DNA of 64,000 nt from Siphonodentalium dalli (Eukaryota > Mollusca > Scaphopoda > Gadilida > Siphonodentaliidae). Position numbers and translations under genes: made by a program. Every line of letters begins with the position of its first letter. Position 1 is the stretch's first letter. The DNA lies in assembly GCA_032622095.1 (NCBI GenBank), contig CP136066.1:45790911-45854910 (forward strand), written 5' to 3'. The notes beneath the pieces were generated by a model, which saw only the letters and a program-made list of their open reading frames with translations, was not told the origin of the DNA and ran no database searches. Shown here one piece after another: positions 23,442 through 35,750 of this stretch.

Positions 23442-24248
23442 CTGTTTAGTGAATAAGATACAATAACGGTTTAATATTTGTATTTTACATGGCTTATTCA
23501 TTAGATAGTAATGGTCATACGCTAATGATTCTGGATTATCTTACAAAGAAAACAATCGGCAATTTATATTTTATGGTTTTAGGATCATGTAATAATTATA
23601 CACGCAGGCTCAGATTCGACAATTTCGTACTTAGTGTAAACAATATGTCTTATTCTAGCTCTCACGTATTACATAAATATATAACAATTTGACATTTTAA
23701 ATAACATTTTAAATAACATTAGAATTTATCAGTTGTGGCATTGCATTTTGTGAGATTTTCAATTGTGACATATGGAGGGTCTGGCAACAAGTAGGAATGC
23801 TCTGTTAAAGTAATCTGATTCGTGTGTTACTTCTGAATCAGAATTTATTACATAATTAACCCTATACCCGGAGTCATATGTTTAGTAAGACACATGTGTA
23901 TTATCGTCACGCACAGTGACATAAGAACTTTGCGCAATTATGTCGATGTCAATGACAGAACTTTATTATTATGTTAATATAATTATGACATTCGATTTGT
24001 GTTGGATCATTTAGTGTTGCCTGTGATATAAACATGGGTGATAAGCGTGGGTTGGACAATTTTGTCAACATGATGAAAAGACACATTTAAAATGGAACTA
24101 TATGTTTTCTTGAAGATGTCTTTACTTCCTCCTTGGTTGTGTAATCAATATTAGTTTTGTTTTTAACCTCAGCCGTTTCGAGATCATTTTTCCGTGCTAA
24201 AATGTGATTATGTGATAAAATGGATCTCAGATTCGTCGCCATTGCAGA
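23442..24248. other. intron or upstream region of the FReD gene, no further exon recognised
   Basis: This should be the intron preceding the terminal exon. I searched the minus strand for a signal peptide, PAN-like Cys spacing or coiled coil up to 25 kb and found none. Earlier exons may be short or beyond the repeats. Confidence 0.5.
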
Positions 24249-24339
24249 CGAAATTTATTAACCTCTTCCACTAAATTAGATTCGAGCCTCGCTAAAGCTG
24301 GCTCGAATATAATTTAGTGCACTCGGTTAATAAATTTCG
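24249..24339. repeat. hairpin, 40-bp arms
   Basis: Arms 24249-24288 and 24300-24339 share cgaaatttattaacc and ggttaataaatttcg at the ends, and attcgagcc/ggctcgaat at the loop of 11 bases. Confidence 0.85.
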
Positions 24340-24477
24340 CATATAATTGCGACCCATTAGAGATCCTCTATTTATTTGAGTGTAGTTTAATGTACATTGT
24401 AATTCAATTGAGTATTTGTCACTATAAACAAGCATTCTGATTGGCCGAGAGCGGCTGACATTAGTTTTCGATTCACC

Positions 24478-24690
24478 GACATCGGCCGCTTTAGCGTGCA
24501 TCAAATCTGAATGTAGCACAGTAAAATTCCAACGGCGCAGAACGAGTAGCGAAACTAGCACACCCGCGCTTGTTGTCTATAGATACCGTTCATCGGCCGC
24601 TTCAGTGTGCATCAAATCTGAATGTAGCACGGTAAAATTTCATCGGAGCAGAATGGAGTAGCGAAACGAGCCAACCCGCCCCACAGGAAA
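24478..24690. repeat. tandem duplication of a 113-bp unit
   Basis: The phrase catcggccgctt followed by gtgcatcaaatctgaatgta occurs at about 24479 and 24592, 113 bases apart. Both copies continue to gcgaaac[t/g]ag. They differ at about one base in ten. Confidence 0.85.
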
Positions 24691-24843
24691 TTGTTACGAG
24701 TGTTCCGAGTAACGCAATGAACAAACCCAACGATTTTGTGCACGGTGACAACGGCAAAATGAAATTCATGTCATGAAAATGACTAAATTATAATTTGTAT
24801 ATAGTTTTTTTGAAAATACCTTGCTAGATTGAATTACAATGGA

Positions 24844-24945
24844 GATAAACGTATCCTGTTTCGTTGTACATTCTGGGTCGGCTCGTTCACAAACTGTTTT
24901 CATACTCGAATCCCAGAATGTACAACTCAACAGGGTACGTTTATC
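24844..24945. repeat. inverted repeat, 34-bp arms
   Basis: Arms 24844-24877 and 24912-24945 pair through gataaacgta/tacgtttatc and gttgtacattctggg/cccagaatgtacaac, with 34 bases between. The interval 24946-25562 has no recognised gene. Confidence 0.85.
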
Positions 24946-25562
24946 CCCCTAAGCATTAAGTAGTATGAGTAGGATGGTGTAAAGAGATACCAGAATAATT
25001 TGAACATATGTATAAGACCAGCAAATACAAATCCAACTTTTGCTGAGCTATGTAGTTAAATTTGTCAGCAGTATATACAGTTGCCAAAAACCTGTCAAAA
25101 TAAATCTGGCTTTCAGAGCTTTGTGTTTGATCAGTGCCAGTATCTATGAAATATCCCAGTTCCGTCAATGTATAATTGAACTTCTTACACTCAGAATTAT
25201 ATTATTGTATCGGCACTTATCCAGAAAGTTTATACTCGATATGTTCGAGACCTTAAAGATGACGTGTCCGATTTACACCCTGAAACCGCCATCAACCACC
25301 ATCGGTACGTTTTCTATACAAACAGTATAATTAGATCGGATCCACGATGAGCTCATTGCAACAGTCGTCTATTATAAAGAGTATGCTGTTTGGAACTCGT
25401 TGAGTAATATGACTTTATTTTGTATTTTGTATATTAACTGATCGTTGGAGCAATTAAATATGCAATTATTGGGGTCCTACCCGCTTGTGATCCCTCAAAA
25501 ATTCGATTTTACAGAACGCGGTATAAAATTTCACAAAAAATCACAACTGGGATTCGGCAGTG

Positions 25563-25635
25563 GCTATTCGCCACCCGGGTGGCGAATAGTCATATAACAT
25601 ATAAATCGCTATTCGCCACCCGGGTGACGAATAGC
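25563..25635. repeat. two perfect 26-28 bp palindromes centred on CCCGGG
   Basis: The word ctattcgccacccgggtggc, continuing gaatag, is a perfect palindrome at 25563-25589. It recurs with one change at 25608-25635, 19 bases later. Its half ggtggcgaata is the same word that opens almost every unit of the satellite 26028-28968. Confidence 0.9.
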
Positions 25636-25699
25636 GTTTATATATTTTCTTTATTGCTCCACATACGGAGAGTATGGTGATACGCAAAAGGCTGTGAGT

Positions 25700-26027
25700 T
25701 GGGTTGCAATATGAGAGGGGGGGGGTACATAACAAATTTTTCCTAACACTGGAACTTCAAATACGGCATACAAGCATATTTTAGCTCAAAATTATGTGAT
25801 CTGTATGACAGGTGGAGATGGAGGAGGGGAGGATGGGATGGGGTGTTGCATAACTGATTGAGGATTTTAGGGGGTGGGGGAAGGTGTACCGTTTTTTGGT
25901 CAAAAGCTTGGTGTCAGATTATTTGTTGTGCATTATATGTAAGGGATTTGTGTACTACATTAGGCGTTCATTTCAAGGTTTAGAAGTACATTTCGGACAA
26001 ATATTTGTCATTGGAATTTGAGATGGG
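25700..26027. repeat. G-rich diverged left edge of the satellite
   Basis: G runs (gagggggggggg, ggaggggagga, gggggtggggg) alternate with phrases that resemble the satellite unit (gtgcattatatgtaa, ggcgttcatttc), but at low identity. This looks like the decayed edge of the array. Confidence 0.6.
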
Positions 26028-28968
26028 GGTGGCGAATAACTTTAATATTAAAACCTGGATGTCAAATGAGCTTCTTATTTTGTGCATTAGATTAGACGAT
26101 CATTCAATCATATACAATCATTTTATAAAACTGGGAGTGGAATTGCGAACAAAATTCTGAAATCTGAATTTGTTGGTGAGGGGGGGGGGGGGGGTGGCGA
26201 ATAATTTTATTCTTAAAACGTGGATGTCAGATGAGCTTGTTATTGTTTTGCATTAGATTAGACGTTCCTGCAATCATAATCAATCATTTGATAGAACTGG
26301 AAGTGGAATTGCGAACGAAAATCTGCGATCTGAATTTGTTGGTGAGGGGGGGGTGGCGAATAATTTTATTCTCAAAACATGGAGTCAGATGAGCTTGTTA
26401 TTGTTTTGCATTAGATTAGACTTTTCCTGCAATCATAATCAATCATTTGATAGACCTGGAAGTGGAATTGCGAACGAAAAATCTGCGATCTGAATTGGTT
26501 GGTGAGGGGGGGGGGGGGGGTGGCGAATAACTTTATTCTTAAAACTTGGATGTCAGATAAGCTTTTTATTTTGTGCATTAGATTAGACGATTCTTCGATC
26601 ATAAACAATCATTTTGTAGACCTGGAAGTGGAATTGCGAAAAAAAATTGCGATTTGAATTGGTTGGTGGGCGGGGGGGGGGGGGGGGGTGGCGAATAATT
26701 TTATTCTTTAAATGTGGATGTCAGATGAGCTAGTTATTGTTTTGCATTAGATTAGACGATCCTGCAATCATAATCAATCATTTGATAGAACTGGAAGTGG
26801 AATTGCGAACGAAAATCTGCGATCTGAATTGGTTCGTGAGGGGGGGTGGCGAATAATTTTATTCTTAAAACATGGATATCAGATGAGCTTGTTATTGTTT
26901 TGCATTAGATTAGACGATTCTTCGATCATAAACAATCATTTTGTAGACCTGGAAGTGGAATTTCGAACAAAAATTTGCGATTTGAATTGGTTGGTGGTCG
27001 GGGGGGGGTGGGGAATAATTTTATTCTTTAAATGTGGATGTCAGATGAGCTAGTTATTGTTTTGCATTAGATTAGACGATCATGCAATCATAATTAATCA
27101 TTTTAATAGAACTGGAAGTTGAATTGCGAACAAAAATGTGAAATCTGCTACCTGAATTGGTTGGTGGGTGGGGGGGGGGGGGTGGCGAACAACTTTATTC
27201 TTAAAACTTGGATATCAGATGAGCTTTTCATTGTGTGCATTAGATTAGACGATTCTTCGATCATAAACAATCATTTTGTAGACCTGGAAGTGGAATTTCG
27301 AACAAAAATTTGCGATTTGAATTGGTTGGTGGTCGGAGGGGGGTGGCGAATAACTTTATTCTTAAAAGGTGGATGTCAGATGAGCTAGTTATTGTTTAGC
27401 ATTAGATTAGACGATCGTGCAATCATAATTAATCATTTAATAGAACTGAAAGTTGAATTTCGAACAAAATTGTGAAATCTGCTACCTGAATGGTTGGCGG
27501 GTGGGGGGGGGGGGGGGGGGGTGGCGAATAACTTTATTCTTAAAAACTTGGATGTCAGATGAGCTTTTCATTGTGTGCATTAGATTAGACGATTCTTCGG
27601 TCATAAACAATCATTTTGTAGACCTGGAAATGAAATTTTCGATCTGAATTGGTTGGTTAGGGGGGTGGCGAATAATTTTATTCTTAAAACGTGGGATGGT
27701 CAGATGAGCTAGTTATTGTTTTGCATTCGATTAGACGATCCTGCAATCATAATCAATCATTTGATAGATCTGGAAGTGGAATTGCGAACGAAAATCTGCG
27801 ATCTGAATTGGTTGGTGAGGGGGGGTGGCGAATAATGTTTTTCTTTAAATATGTATGTCAGATGAGCTTGTTATTGTTTTGCATTAGATTAGACGATCCG
27901 GCAATCATAATCAATCATTTGATAGAACTGGAAGTTAAATTGCAAATTGAAACAAAAATGTGAATCTGAATTGGTCGGTGGGGGGGGGGGGGGGTGGGGG
28001 GGTGGCGAATAACTTAAATATTAAAACTTGGATGTCAGATGAGCTTTTTATTTTGTGCATTAGATTAGAAGATTCTTCAATCAAGCAATCATTTTGTAGA
28101 CCTGGAAGTTGAATTGCGAACGAAAATCTGCGATCTGAATGGTTGGTGGGTGGGGGGGGGGGGGGTGGCGAATATCTTTATTCTTAAAACTTGGAGGTCA
28201 GAATAGCTTTTTATTTTGTGCATTAGATTAGACGATTCTTCAATCATAAACAATCTTTTGTAGACCTGGATGTGGAATTGCCAACAAAAATTTGCGATTT
28301 GAATTGGTTGGTGGGGGGAGGGATAATTTTATTCTTAAAATGTGGATGTCAGATGAGCTAGTTATTGTTTTGCATTAGATTAGACAATCGTGCAATCATA
28401 ATCAATCATTTGATAGAACTGAAAGTTGAATTGCGAACAAAATTTTGAAATCTGCTACCTGAATTAGTTGGTGGTGGGAAGGGGTGGCGTATTACTTTAT
28501 TCTTAAAATTTGGATGTCAGATGAGATTTTTATTTTGTGCATTAGATTAGACGATTCTTCAATCATATACAATCATTTTATAAAAATGGAAGTGGAATTG
28601 CGAACAAAATTCTTAAATCTTCTATCTGAATTGGTTGGTGGGTGGGGAGGGGGGTTTCGAATAACTTTATTCTTATAATTTGGATGTCAGATGAGCTTTT
28701 TATTTTGTGCATTAGATTAGACGATTCTTCGATCATAAACAATGATTTTGTAGACCTGGAAGTGGAATTGCAAACAAAGATTTGCGATCTGAATTGGTTG
28801 GTGAGGGGGGGGTGGCGAATAATTTTATTCTTAAAACGTGGATGTCAGATGAGCTTGTTATTGTTTTGCAATAGATTAGACGATCCAGCAATCGTAATCA
28901 ATCATTTTTATAGAACTGGAAGTGGAACACAAATCTGCGATCTGAGTTGCATGGTGGGTGTGTGTGTG
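26028..28968 (+). repeat. satellite array, about 18 units of about 164 bp, each with a poly-G tract
   Basis: The word ggtggcgaata or a close variant starts at 26028, 26193, 26352, 26519, 26687, 26845, 27007, 27181, 27342, 27520, 27664, 27824, 28001, 28164, about 28317, 28483, about 28653 and 28811. Steps are 144-178 bases. Each unit holds tggatgtcagatgagct, then cattagattagacgat, then a G run of 5-18 bases that accounts for much of the length variation. Two sub-types exist: A (ctgcaatcataatcaatcat, ttgatagaactgg) and B (ttcttcgatcataaacaatc, ttttgtagacctgg). They are intermingled. The array has no gene; its 60-90 codon frames are by-products. It ends in a gtgtgtgtg run and an assembly gap. 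Confidence 0.97.
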
Positions 28969-29068
28969 NNNNNNNNNNNNNNNNNNNNNNNNNNNNNNNN
29001 NNNNNNNNNNNNNNNNNNNNNNNNNNNNNNNNNNNNNNNNNNNNNNNNNNNNNNNNNNNNNNNNNNNN
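28969..29068. other. assembly gap, 100 N
   Basis: Exactly 100 N suggests a gap of unknown size. It lies at the right edge of the satellite array, so the array may be longer in reality. Confidence 0.99.
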
Positions 29069-29660
29069 GGTGACCTCTAGATGTGAACTTACCAATTTGT
29101 CCAATTTTCCAAAACATGGCCATCAGCAGTCATCTTCGATTTTACTACTTGTATCACTTAATCCTTTGGCACACCATACAGGCCACATCCCTCATTTGTT
29201 CATCACTAAACTTTATATGGATCTTTGGGGTGACCTCTAGATGGGTGCTTACCATTTTAGCTCATGCTATAGTTTGAGCTATTGCAATGGGTTTTCGTTC
29301 TTCGCCTGTCCGTGCATGCGTCCATTGACAATTTCCGCTAGCGCACCCTTCAGGTCACATCTCTCATCTGATTGTAACCAAACTTCATATGGATCTTTGT
29401 GGCGAAAAAACATCATGGATTTTACTTTATATATACACTATATCTCTTCATGTTGACATCTAGTATTACTTAGACATTTAAACTTTCTGTATTCCTAATT
29501 GCTCTATTGACTGTAACACATTAAAGTATCTCCCATACAAGTTGTGCTACTCTCACCTGCCGAATAATAGTGTAAGCCAAATTTTATTGCAGGGTTGTAT
29601 TTTTAACTGAAATTAAATAATCATGTATGCACTGTGTCACTGACACTTTCATCATATATC
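29069..29660 (+). repeat. dispersed repeat B fragments
   Basis: The block holds ggtgacctctagatg, aaaacatggcc, gattttact, aatcctttggcacacc and aacttcatatggatct, in the order seen at 30895-31595. At 29270 an internal head, gagctattgcaatgggtt, matches 40697. It ends near tgtgtcactgacactttcat, the family's hairpin-like tail. No open coding region is present. Confidence 0.8.
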
Positions 29661-29878
29661 TTTCAAAGCTGTATAGTATAAATAAAAGGTCGCCAACAAC
29701 GTGTCCCCTTCAAAGGTGGCTTTTTAGTAAGGATAGCTTTTTAGCTAAACTTTAGAAAATTAATAAATTAATTAATTGTTTCAGTAGACTATTAAGTCTT
29801 GTAAACTTGCTTAAAGGCCCATTTAATCTTTCGAATCACCGATTATTTATTTGATAGTGCCTTGATATACGGTTTTAA

Positions 29879-30231
29879 CCCTTTGAACCCTGGTTGTCCC
29901 CACCCAAAGCGCCTGACGTTATATAGTGTTTTCGACGATGTAACTTGTACCGCTCTCAACTGGGATGTATATGCATGTATAGGCCTTTACATGCTCAATC
30001 TGCTATATGGCACAATGTATTTGAACAAGAAATTCTATTCTACATTCAATTATATTATAAATTGATTATATTGTGGCTTTCTTTTGTCGCGCTATATATT
30101 TATAACAAAGTAGAAGTATAACTCTAGTTGATATGTGCGTTTATTGTGCTGTAATTTCATGTCAAATAATATCGTATGATTTCCGGACTGGTAAGGATTG
30201 GACTGGTATTCCGGTCTCTCGGGTTCAAAGG
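29879..30231. mobile_element. second TTAA-flanked MITE, unrelated interior
   Basis: TTAA at 29875-29878 is followed by CCCTTTGAACCC. On the right, GGGTTCAAAGG is followed by TTAA at 30232-30235. The 353-bp interior differs from the MITEs at 9304 and 20019 and has no paired hairpins. TTAA plus a CCC start again points to piggyBac-type mobilisation, with only about 12 bases of terminal repeat. Confidence 0.7.
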
Positions 30232-30235
30232 TTAA

Positions 30236-30894
30236 TAACAATCGATGTCATAAAATTTGATTAAAATACTTTATTACACTCCTATTTCCATTGAAAACGC
30301 CGTTAAAGATACGGGCCGCATTGGTGGTGGATATGCTGTTAAAATATTCACCTCCGCCATAAACAGAAAGAATAGTAATATATAGACAGACTTTGTTCTT
30401 ATACCAATCAGAAATATAGCATAAACAGTATGTTATTGTCAAATGTCTTTCTTTTGTTATGTAAACAAAAGCAAAAACGTTATGTTTCTTGGCTTTTGCT
30501 TTGATCCGAATATGGTAAACATAAAGAGTGTTATTTGTTACTGTTTTCCTGATATGATGGAAATAATAAAGAGTGTTTATATCATTTGTGTGTGATTTAC
30601 CAATAGAATTTTGCTGTCTTCTCGACTCTTATGTAAACAGAAGCAAAACTTCTGTAACACGAACAGGCTCTTGTTATGTACACCATCGTACATCTTGATG
30701 ACAATATACTATTTACGTTATGATTATGCTTGGCATATGATTGAAACTATATATATTTTAATATTCCTTCTGTTGATGGCGATTTGATATATTTCTACAA
30801 CGAACGCCGCCCATGCCTTTAATGAAAAATGGTAATGTCACCTGATGTCACAGTGAATTATGTCATTTCTCGAGACGTCATAGACTTCATATGT
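30236..30894. other. interval without a recognised gene
   Basis: AT-rich. The phrase gatggaaataataaagagtg at about 30555 resembles phrases at 56745 and 60670, perhaps an old shared repeat. No exon is recognised. Confidence 0.4.
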
Positions 30895-31595
30895 AGCTTC
30901 AGTGAGACCTATGGATGGGAGCTATCAAATTTTTCCGCATTTCGATGAAAAACATGGCTGCCAGGCTGAGTGCCAGCAGCCATATTGGATTTCAAATTTG
31001 AATCCATCGGCACACCCTAAAGCCCATATTTTTGTACTCTTTGCATCACTAAATCCTTCAGCAAACCATACAGGTCACATCCCTCACCCGATAGTCACCA
31101 CCCTTCATACGGAACTTCGGGGTAACCTCTAGATGGGAGCTTACCATTTTAAAAGGCAGCCATCTTGGATTTTACTCTTTGCATGACTGAATCCTTTGGT
31201 GCACCCTACAGACCACAGCCCTAATCTGATGATCACCAAACTTCATATGGATCTGCAGGGTGACCTCCAGATGGGAGCCTACTATTTTGACCAAATTTTG
31301 AAAAACATGGCCACCAGCGGCCATCTTGGAATTTACTCTTTGCGCAGACTAAATCCTTGACGAAATTCGTTTAAACACATGGCCGATAAATCATCTTGGA
31401 ATTGCGCAGCTTTGCGTGACTAAATCTGTGGGTGTACCCTACATACCACATCCCACATCCGATCATCCCCAAACCTCATATAGATCTTCTAGTTTACATT
31501 CCTTCTTCTTTATCATTCTATTCATTGCTCAGCAATGCTCAGCAAAAAATAACTCCTTCCCAAGTTGAGATACAGTGTCATTGACACTTTCATTT
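30895..31595 (+). repeat. dispersed repeat B, multi-unit copy
   Basis: Three successive units, each with atgggagctta, aaaacatgg, ccatcttgga, actctttgc and aatcc, occur at roughly 160-base steps. The block ends in cccaagttgagatacagtgt and tgacactttcatt, the same tail as at 42520. No coding frame is maintained across units. Confidence 0.8.
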
Positions 31596-31762
31596 TTTAC
31601 TCCATCAAAATTCATCAGACAATGACCAAATTGAATTTAAAAATAATCAGATAACTAAAAGTAAAGTTATCATCCAGAAACCATAATAATTGTCAATTTC
31701 AAAGTCGACAAGGATCATAACTCAGGCAAATTTGACCTGTATTTGGAGTTAACAACGCTGAA

Positions 31763-32071
31763 GGGGTCACTCTCACCAACAAAAGTGCTGAAGGGTACAC
31801 AGGATTTGAAAATGTGCTCATGAGTACACAGGGTTTGAAATGTCATTCTAAATGACGTTTAGTTCTCGTATCTGCCATGATTTCTGTTAGAGAATAATTG
31901 TTTACATTCCAATGAACATTAAAATTAACTGAAAACAAACTGCTAATGGGCACCAGACATTCAGAAACACAGTTTAAGTAACGATGTTAGTGGCGATCAC
32001 AAACCCTGTGTACCCTTCAGCACATTTTTAACCATGTGTACCCTTCAGCACTTTTTTTGGTGAGAGTGGGG
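31763..32071. mobile_element. inverted-repeat element with doubled terminal motif
   Basis: The outer arms pair: cactctcacca followed by aaagtgctgaagggtacac on the left (31766-31803), its inverse on the right (32031-32071). Inside each arm a second version of gtacacagg.tttg lies beside the first. The whole is about 309 bases and non-coding. The family is not identified. Confidence 0.75.
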
Positions 32072-32298
32072 CATAATTTGACAACGCGAATTTGACAGTT
32101 TTCGAGTCAGGTTCAAATTTAACGAAGTTGACATTCACTGTTTATTTCAATCAGATTCATCAATCACTGCCTTTTTAAAACTAGATGTATCAAACGACTT
32201 GGTTCGTGTCAGTTAGATACTAGTGAACTAATTAGAAAAATAATAATATAAATAAATAAAATAATAGACGACTATCAAAATCACAGTATTAGAATTTA

Positions 32299-32374
32299 GA
32301 TCATGCCATGAATCTCTACTCTCATTCTCATCTCTGGGCGTTAGCCATAGAGTAGGGATTCATGACATGATCTA
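32299..32374. repeat. hairpin, 24-bp arms
   Basis: gatcatgccatgaatc and its inverse gattcatgacatgatc, with agagtag/ctactct inside, enclose a 28-base loop. The interval 32375-33640 shows no exon; it ends in a G run of about 22 bases at 33650. Confidence 0.8.
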
Positions 32375-33671
32375 TCACAGTAGGCCTATCACTAATTAGT
32401 AATTTAGTAGTAAATTAAGTAATTCTCCACTTCAGGTTTAATACACAGGCCTTCTATAAAACACTAAAACAGTATAATTGAGTGATACACAGTCACAATG
32501 AGTCACAAACCAAGGTGCATGATGTGTATACATGTACACTATAGGTTAATATTAGTTTAAATTTTAGACTGGGAGTGGGACTGGAGTCTGATTTCTGGGA
32601 AAAATACTCTCAGACCGACTGGCACTTTGCATGCACAGTGAATGTTTTTCTTGAAATGGTGGATATGTCCTTGGAAATTTGATGATTTCCTATTCTGGAA
32701 TTTCTTTTCAATTGTGAATAACAGTGGATATTAACCGAAAATACTATAATACACATGTATAGCATTACCGGTACTAATTTGTGTGAGTAGACCTGCAGCA
32801 TAGTGTGACTAAGAGTAGGGTCATATTTATAGTCACAGCAAATTGTTTTGGAATCACAAATTGAATTATGAGCAGAGCCTGGTTGAAGTGTTATTTTGTG
32901 GCGAATCATACTCGTCTTCGAGCTATACTGATGCCATGTTATCATGTATGCATGGTACTATTAACGGTTTGTATATTGAAAGGGTGAAACTGCTCGTAAC
33001 CCTCATTGTACCATTTCACACCAGGTTCTGTTCATAAATCATAAATTTCTTGGTCAAATGTCAAATTACATGCTCTCGAGATAAAAAGAATATCATAAAT
33101 AGGCTGTATCATAGTGTATGTCCATTAATTTTCAGCAAAACATCCACCCTGTATTAACCTTGTGTACTATGTTTATTTAATTTTAATCTTTAATTTAATT
33201 TTAATCACCTGCAAGATGTGCTCTCAGATCATCTCAGGACCAAATATATGGAACTCATAATGGAAGTGCACAAGTTTCTGTCAAAACCTGGCCAAATCAC
33301 TTGTCTGATTATGACTCTGCATGTGGATTGTGGAAAGCATGAACAGAATAGACCCGAACCGCACCATTATTTAGATCTGTACTTTTATTCAATTTGGGGA
33401 ATTATTCCAACCTGTGGTATTATTTGGTACCATACTATTATCTGGTGTCTGTCCATGATCCATCAGTCAGATGTTTGTCCAATAGTCGATTTTCACCATT
33501 TAATTAGTTCCAACGATGGCCAGGCACGTGGCTAGCCAATTTCCATTGAGGGCTATCTACCATCTTTCCATCTTCACAACCCCCCATTCATGTTGAAGCA
33601 GATTCACTGTTTATTCCAGGAATTAGTAAATTAATTCTTTTTTTCAGTGGGGGGGGGGGGGGGGGGGGGGG

Positions 33672-34198
33672 TCAAACCCTATTTTCATATTATCAGCATC
33701 CCTGTCCAAAAAATGGTGTGTAATTACTGGAGCTTTGGTGTCTCAGTCCTGAAGCTCTAGTTTTTCTTATTAAATCAGCAGCTCTTGCACAAATCTATAG
33801 TATTTCCATGATCATATAGTGTGAATGTGGTGTCACCGAGGGCTTGCTTCCCTCATATGGTGTGCCTGTATACTCGAAAATTGAAGAAAATCAATGTCGC
33901 CCCGACTAATACAGAAAGTAATGCTATTGCAAGTAGCCCCAACTAATATATACCAAAGATAATATAATGCTATCACGAATCGCTCCAACTAAAACAGAAG
34001 GTGATACTATTGCGAGTCAGCCATTTTGATAAAGAAGTTGGGCTAGCTCCCTACCCATCCAAACCAATGAAACCAAGAAGTGACATGTCAATAGGAGTTA
34101 ATGCTAAGTTATGGAGAAACCTATTTATTCACCAGGGGTGTTTTGTTACATATAACCATGAATTGCGCTTAAGCGCAATTAATTATTAAATGTGAATT
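33672..34198 (+). repeat. duplicated block D, copy 1
   Basis: This block from accctattttcatattatca to aattattaaatgtgaatttg is repeated at 36712-37290 with about 98% identity by eye. Copy 1 carries a single palindromic unit ttgcgcttaagcgcaa near 34165. It also retains a 43-base stretch (around ttgggctagctccctaccc) that copy 2 lacks. Confidence 0.92.
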
Positions 34199-35540
34199 TG
34201 GCCTCCCATATGAAACAATGTATAAGCGTTATTTAAAGTCATAGCAGCAGACCAATTCAAGACATTTTATTTATTTATATGGTGGGTGAAATAGCACCAT
34301 AAAGTTTTGATTTCAGGAAAATGTCCGGGGTAGGGTTAACAGTAATAATAATTATTTATCTATATCATGTTTTAATGTTTGGGAATGATCGAATATGTTT
34401 TTTTTATTTCTTTTCGTTTGAACTAAGGTTACGATAAGATTTATTTTTCTAGGTTTGATTTCCGATATGCCTAATCATATTTTTTTCTCGTACTGGTTGT
34501 ACCCGAGTGTCGCATTATGCCCCACAACGAGACAACCTGCCTCTCCCCCAATATGAGTGAATGTGAATAACTGATAACAGATAACATGGATGGTTTTGAT
34601 ACTTTATTACAATAATACAGGGTATCATTGTTCATGCCTACATTGGATTATCACCCAAAACGTATAGCAAGGAAGTAGTAGACGGCTTATTTCAATGGGG
34701 AAAATGCAGTAACGCTATGACGTTATATTCCACGATCCCACCAGAAACATGGCGGCCGGGCTCCAGTCGGATTACATAGCGTCATGACGTAAGTGAACCT
34801 TCCCTTTGTTAACGTTCCCTGGTGTGTATAACTGAGCATTGCCCTTTGTTTATATCCCCTATTTAAGTCACAATAATGTCTTAATTTATTGATGATTATA
34901 TATAAAATGTTATTTAATTATGTATTGTATTATTGTATTACTCTAAAACATGGTAAAATCAAATAAAGAACTTTGGATATTTAGCAATTTGTTGTTGTTT
35001 CTAAATATAGCGCAACTCTCATTCGGGAAAAACTGCTTCTCAAAACGCGTGACCTTGACCCTAAGCAGTAAAATACATGTTGCGCATGGAACTTCTTTTT
35101 TATCCAATACTATCATGGTTATCAATTATTCATATTGTTGACTTTTTACTTGACGCATACTGTTCAGTACTTAGTTTTTTAATGTAATCCAACATATTGA
35201 GGTGCCCCTCTGCACATGAGGGACCTAACTGAAGGACTGTGTTTACGTCAATGTCGCGCGTTTTGAAGCAGTCTTTCTCTCTCGGAAATTCGTTTCCGGA
35301 ATTCCTAAAATGAGTAATGACGTCATAAAAAGTTTCGCACCGTTATATGTTAAATGCACGCGCAGACACGCGGCTTGATCACGAGACAGCAGTGGAAATA
35401 AGGCACTGCCACATCTAGTATTGAACTGAACATTAATTTAAAACGAATTAGACTATTCCTGGCTACAATAATGAGAACAAAATATGTTTGTGTTTTTTTT
35501 AAATGATTTTATATCATCACAAATTCACTGAATCACGCAG
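34199..35540. other. interval without a recognised gene
   Basis: No exon is convincing. The segment 34715-34795 contains a loose inverted pair (cgctatgacgttatattcc; acatagcgtcatgacgtaa) and the word aaacatggcggcc. Such CRE-like and YY1-like words can occur at promoters, but nothing else supports one. Confidence 0.4.
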
Positions 35541-35554
35541 TCATTGTACGGTAC

Positions 35555-35750
35555 CTCTTTTAACTGGACTTGTGACGGACTGAGAGGGACGAATCTTTCT
35601 TCGTTTCCGTTGCCCCCGACGTCTAAAATTCCTAGCTATTTCTCCTTGTAAGTTTTCATCCGATGAATTTGTCGCCGTAGCCAATTCCCTTCTTGCATCT
35701 TCTATCAAACTTTGTGCTCTCACTGCCACCATATGTGGTGAAGCAGCCAT
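35555..35750 (-). CDS. candidate first coding exon of an unrecognised basic protein
   Basis: On the minus strand, ATG at 35750 has a strong start context (ccaaaATGG). The frame runs 65 codons to AAAGAG|GTAC, a usable though not ideal donor at 35554; without splicing it would stop at 35541. The peptide starts MAASPHMVAV, has an acidic-polar middle and a basic patch (RRRGQRKRRKIRPS) like a nuclear-localisation signal. Codon use and CpG content differ from the AT-rich surroundings. I recognise no family. The upstream side is duplicated block D material: other copies have cagccattttgataaag at the same place, so the ATG lies at a repeat edge. Confidence 0.35.

Noticed and set aside
26411-29073. 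Series of 60-140 codon frames with a repeated LDDSSIINNHFV phrase
   Set aside because: Each is one satellite unit read in frame until a shift in G-run length; the reading frame is not kept and no start or splice pattern exists.
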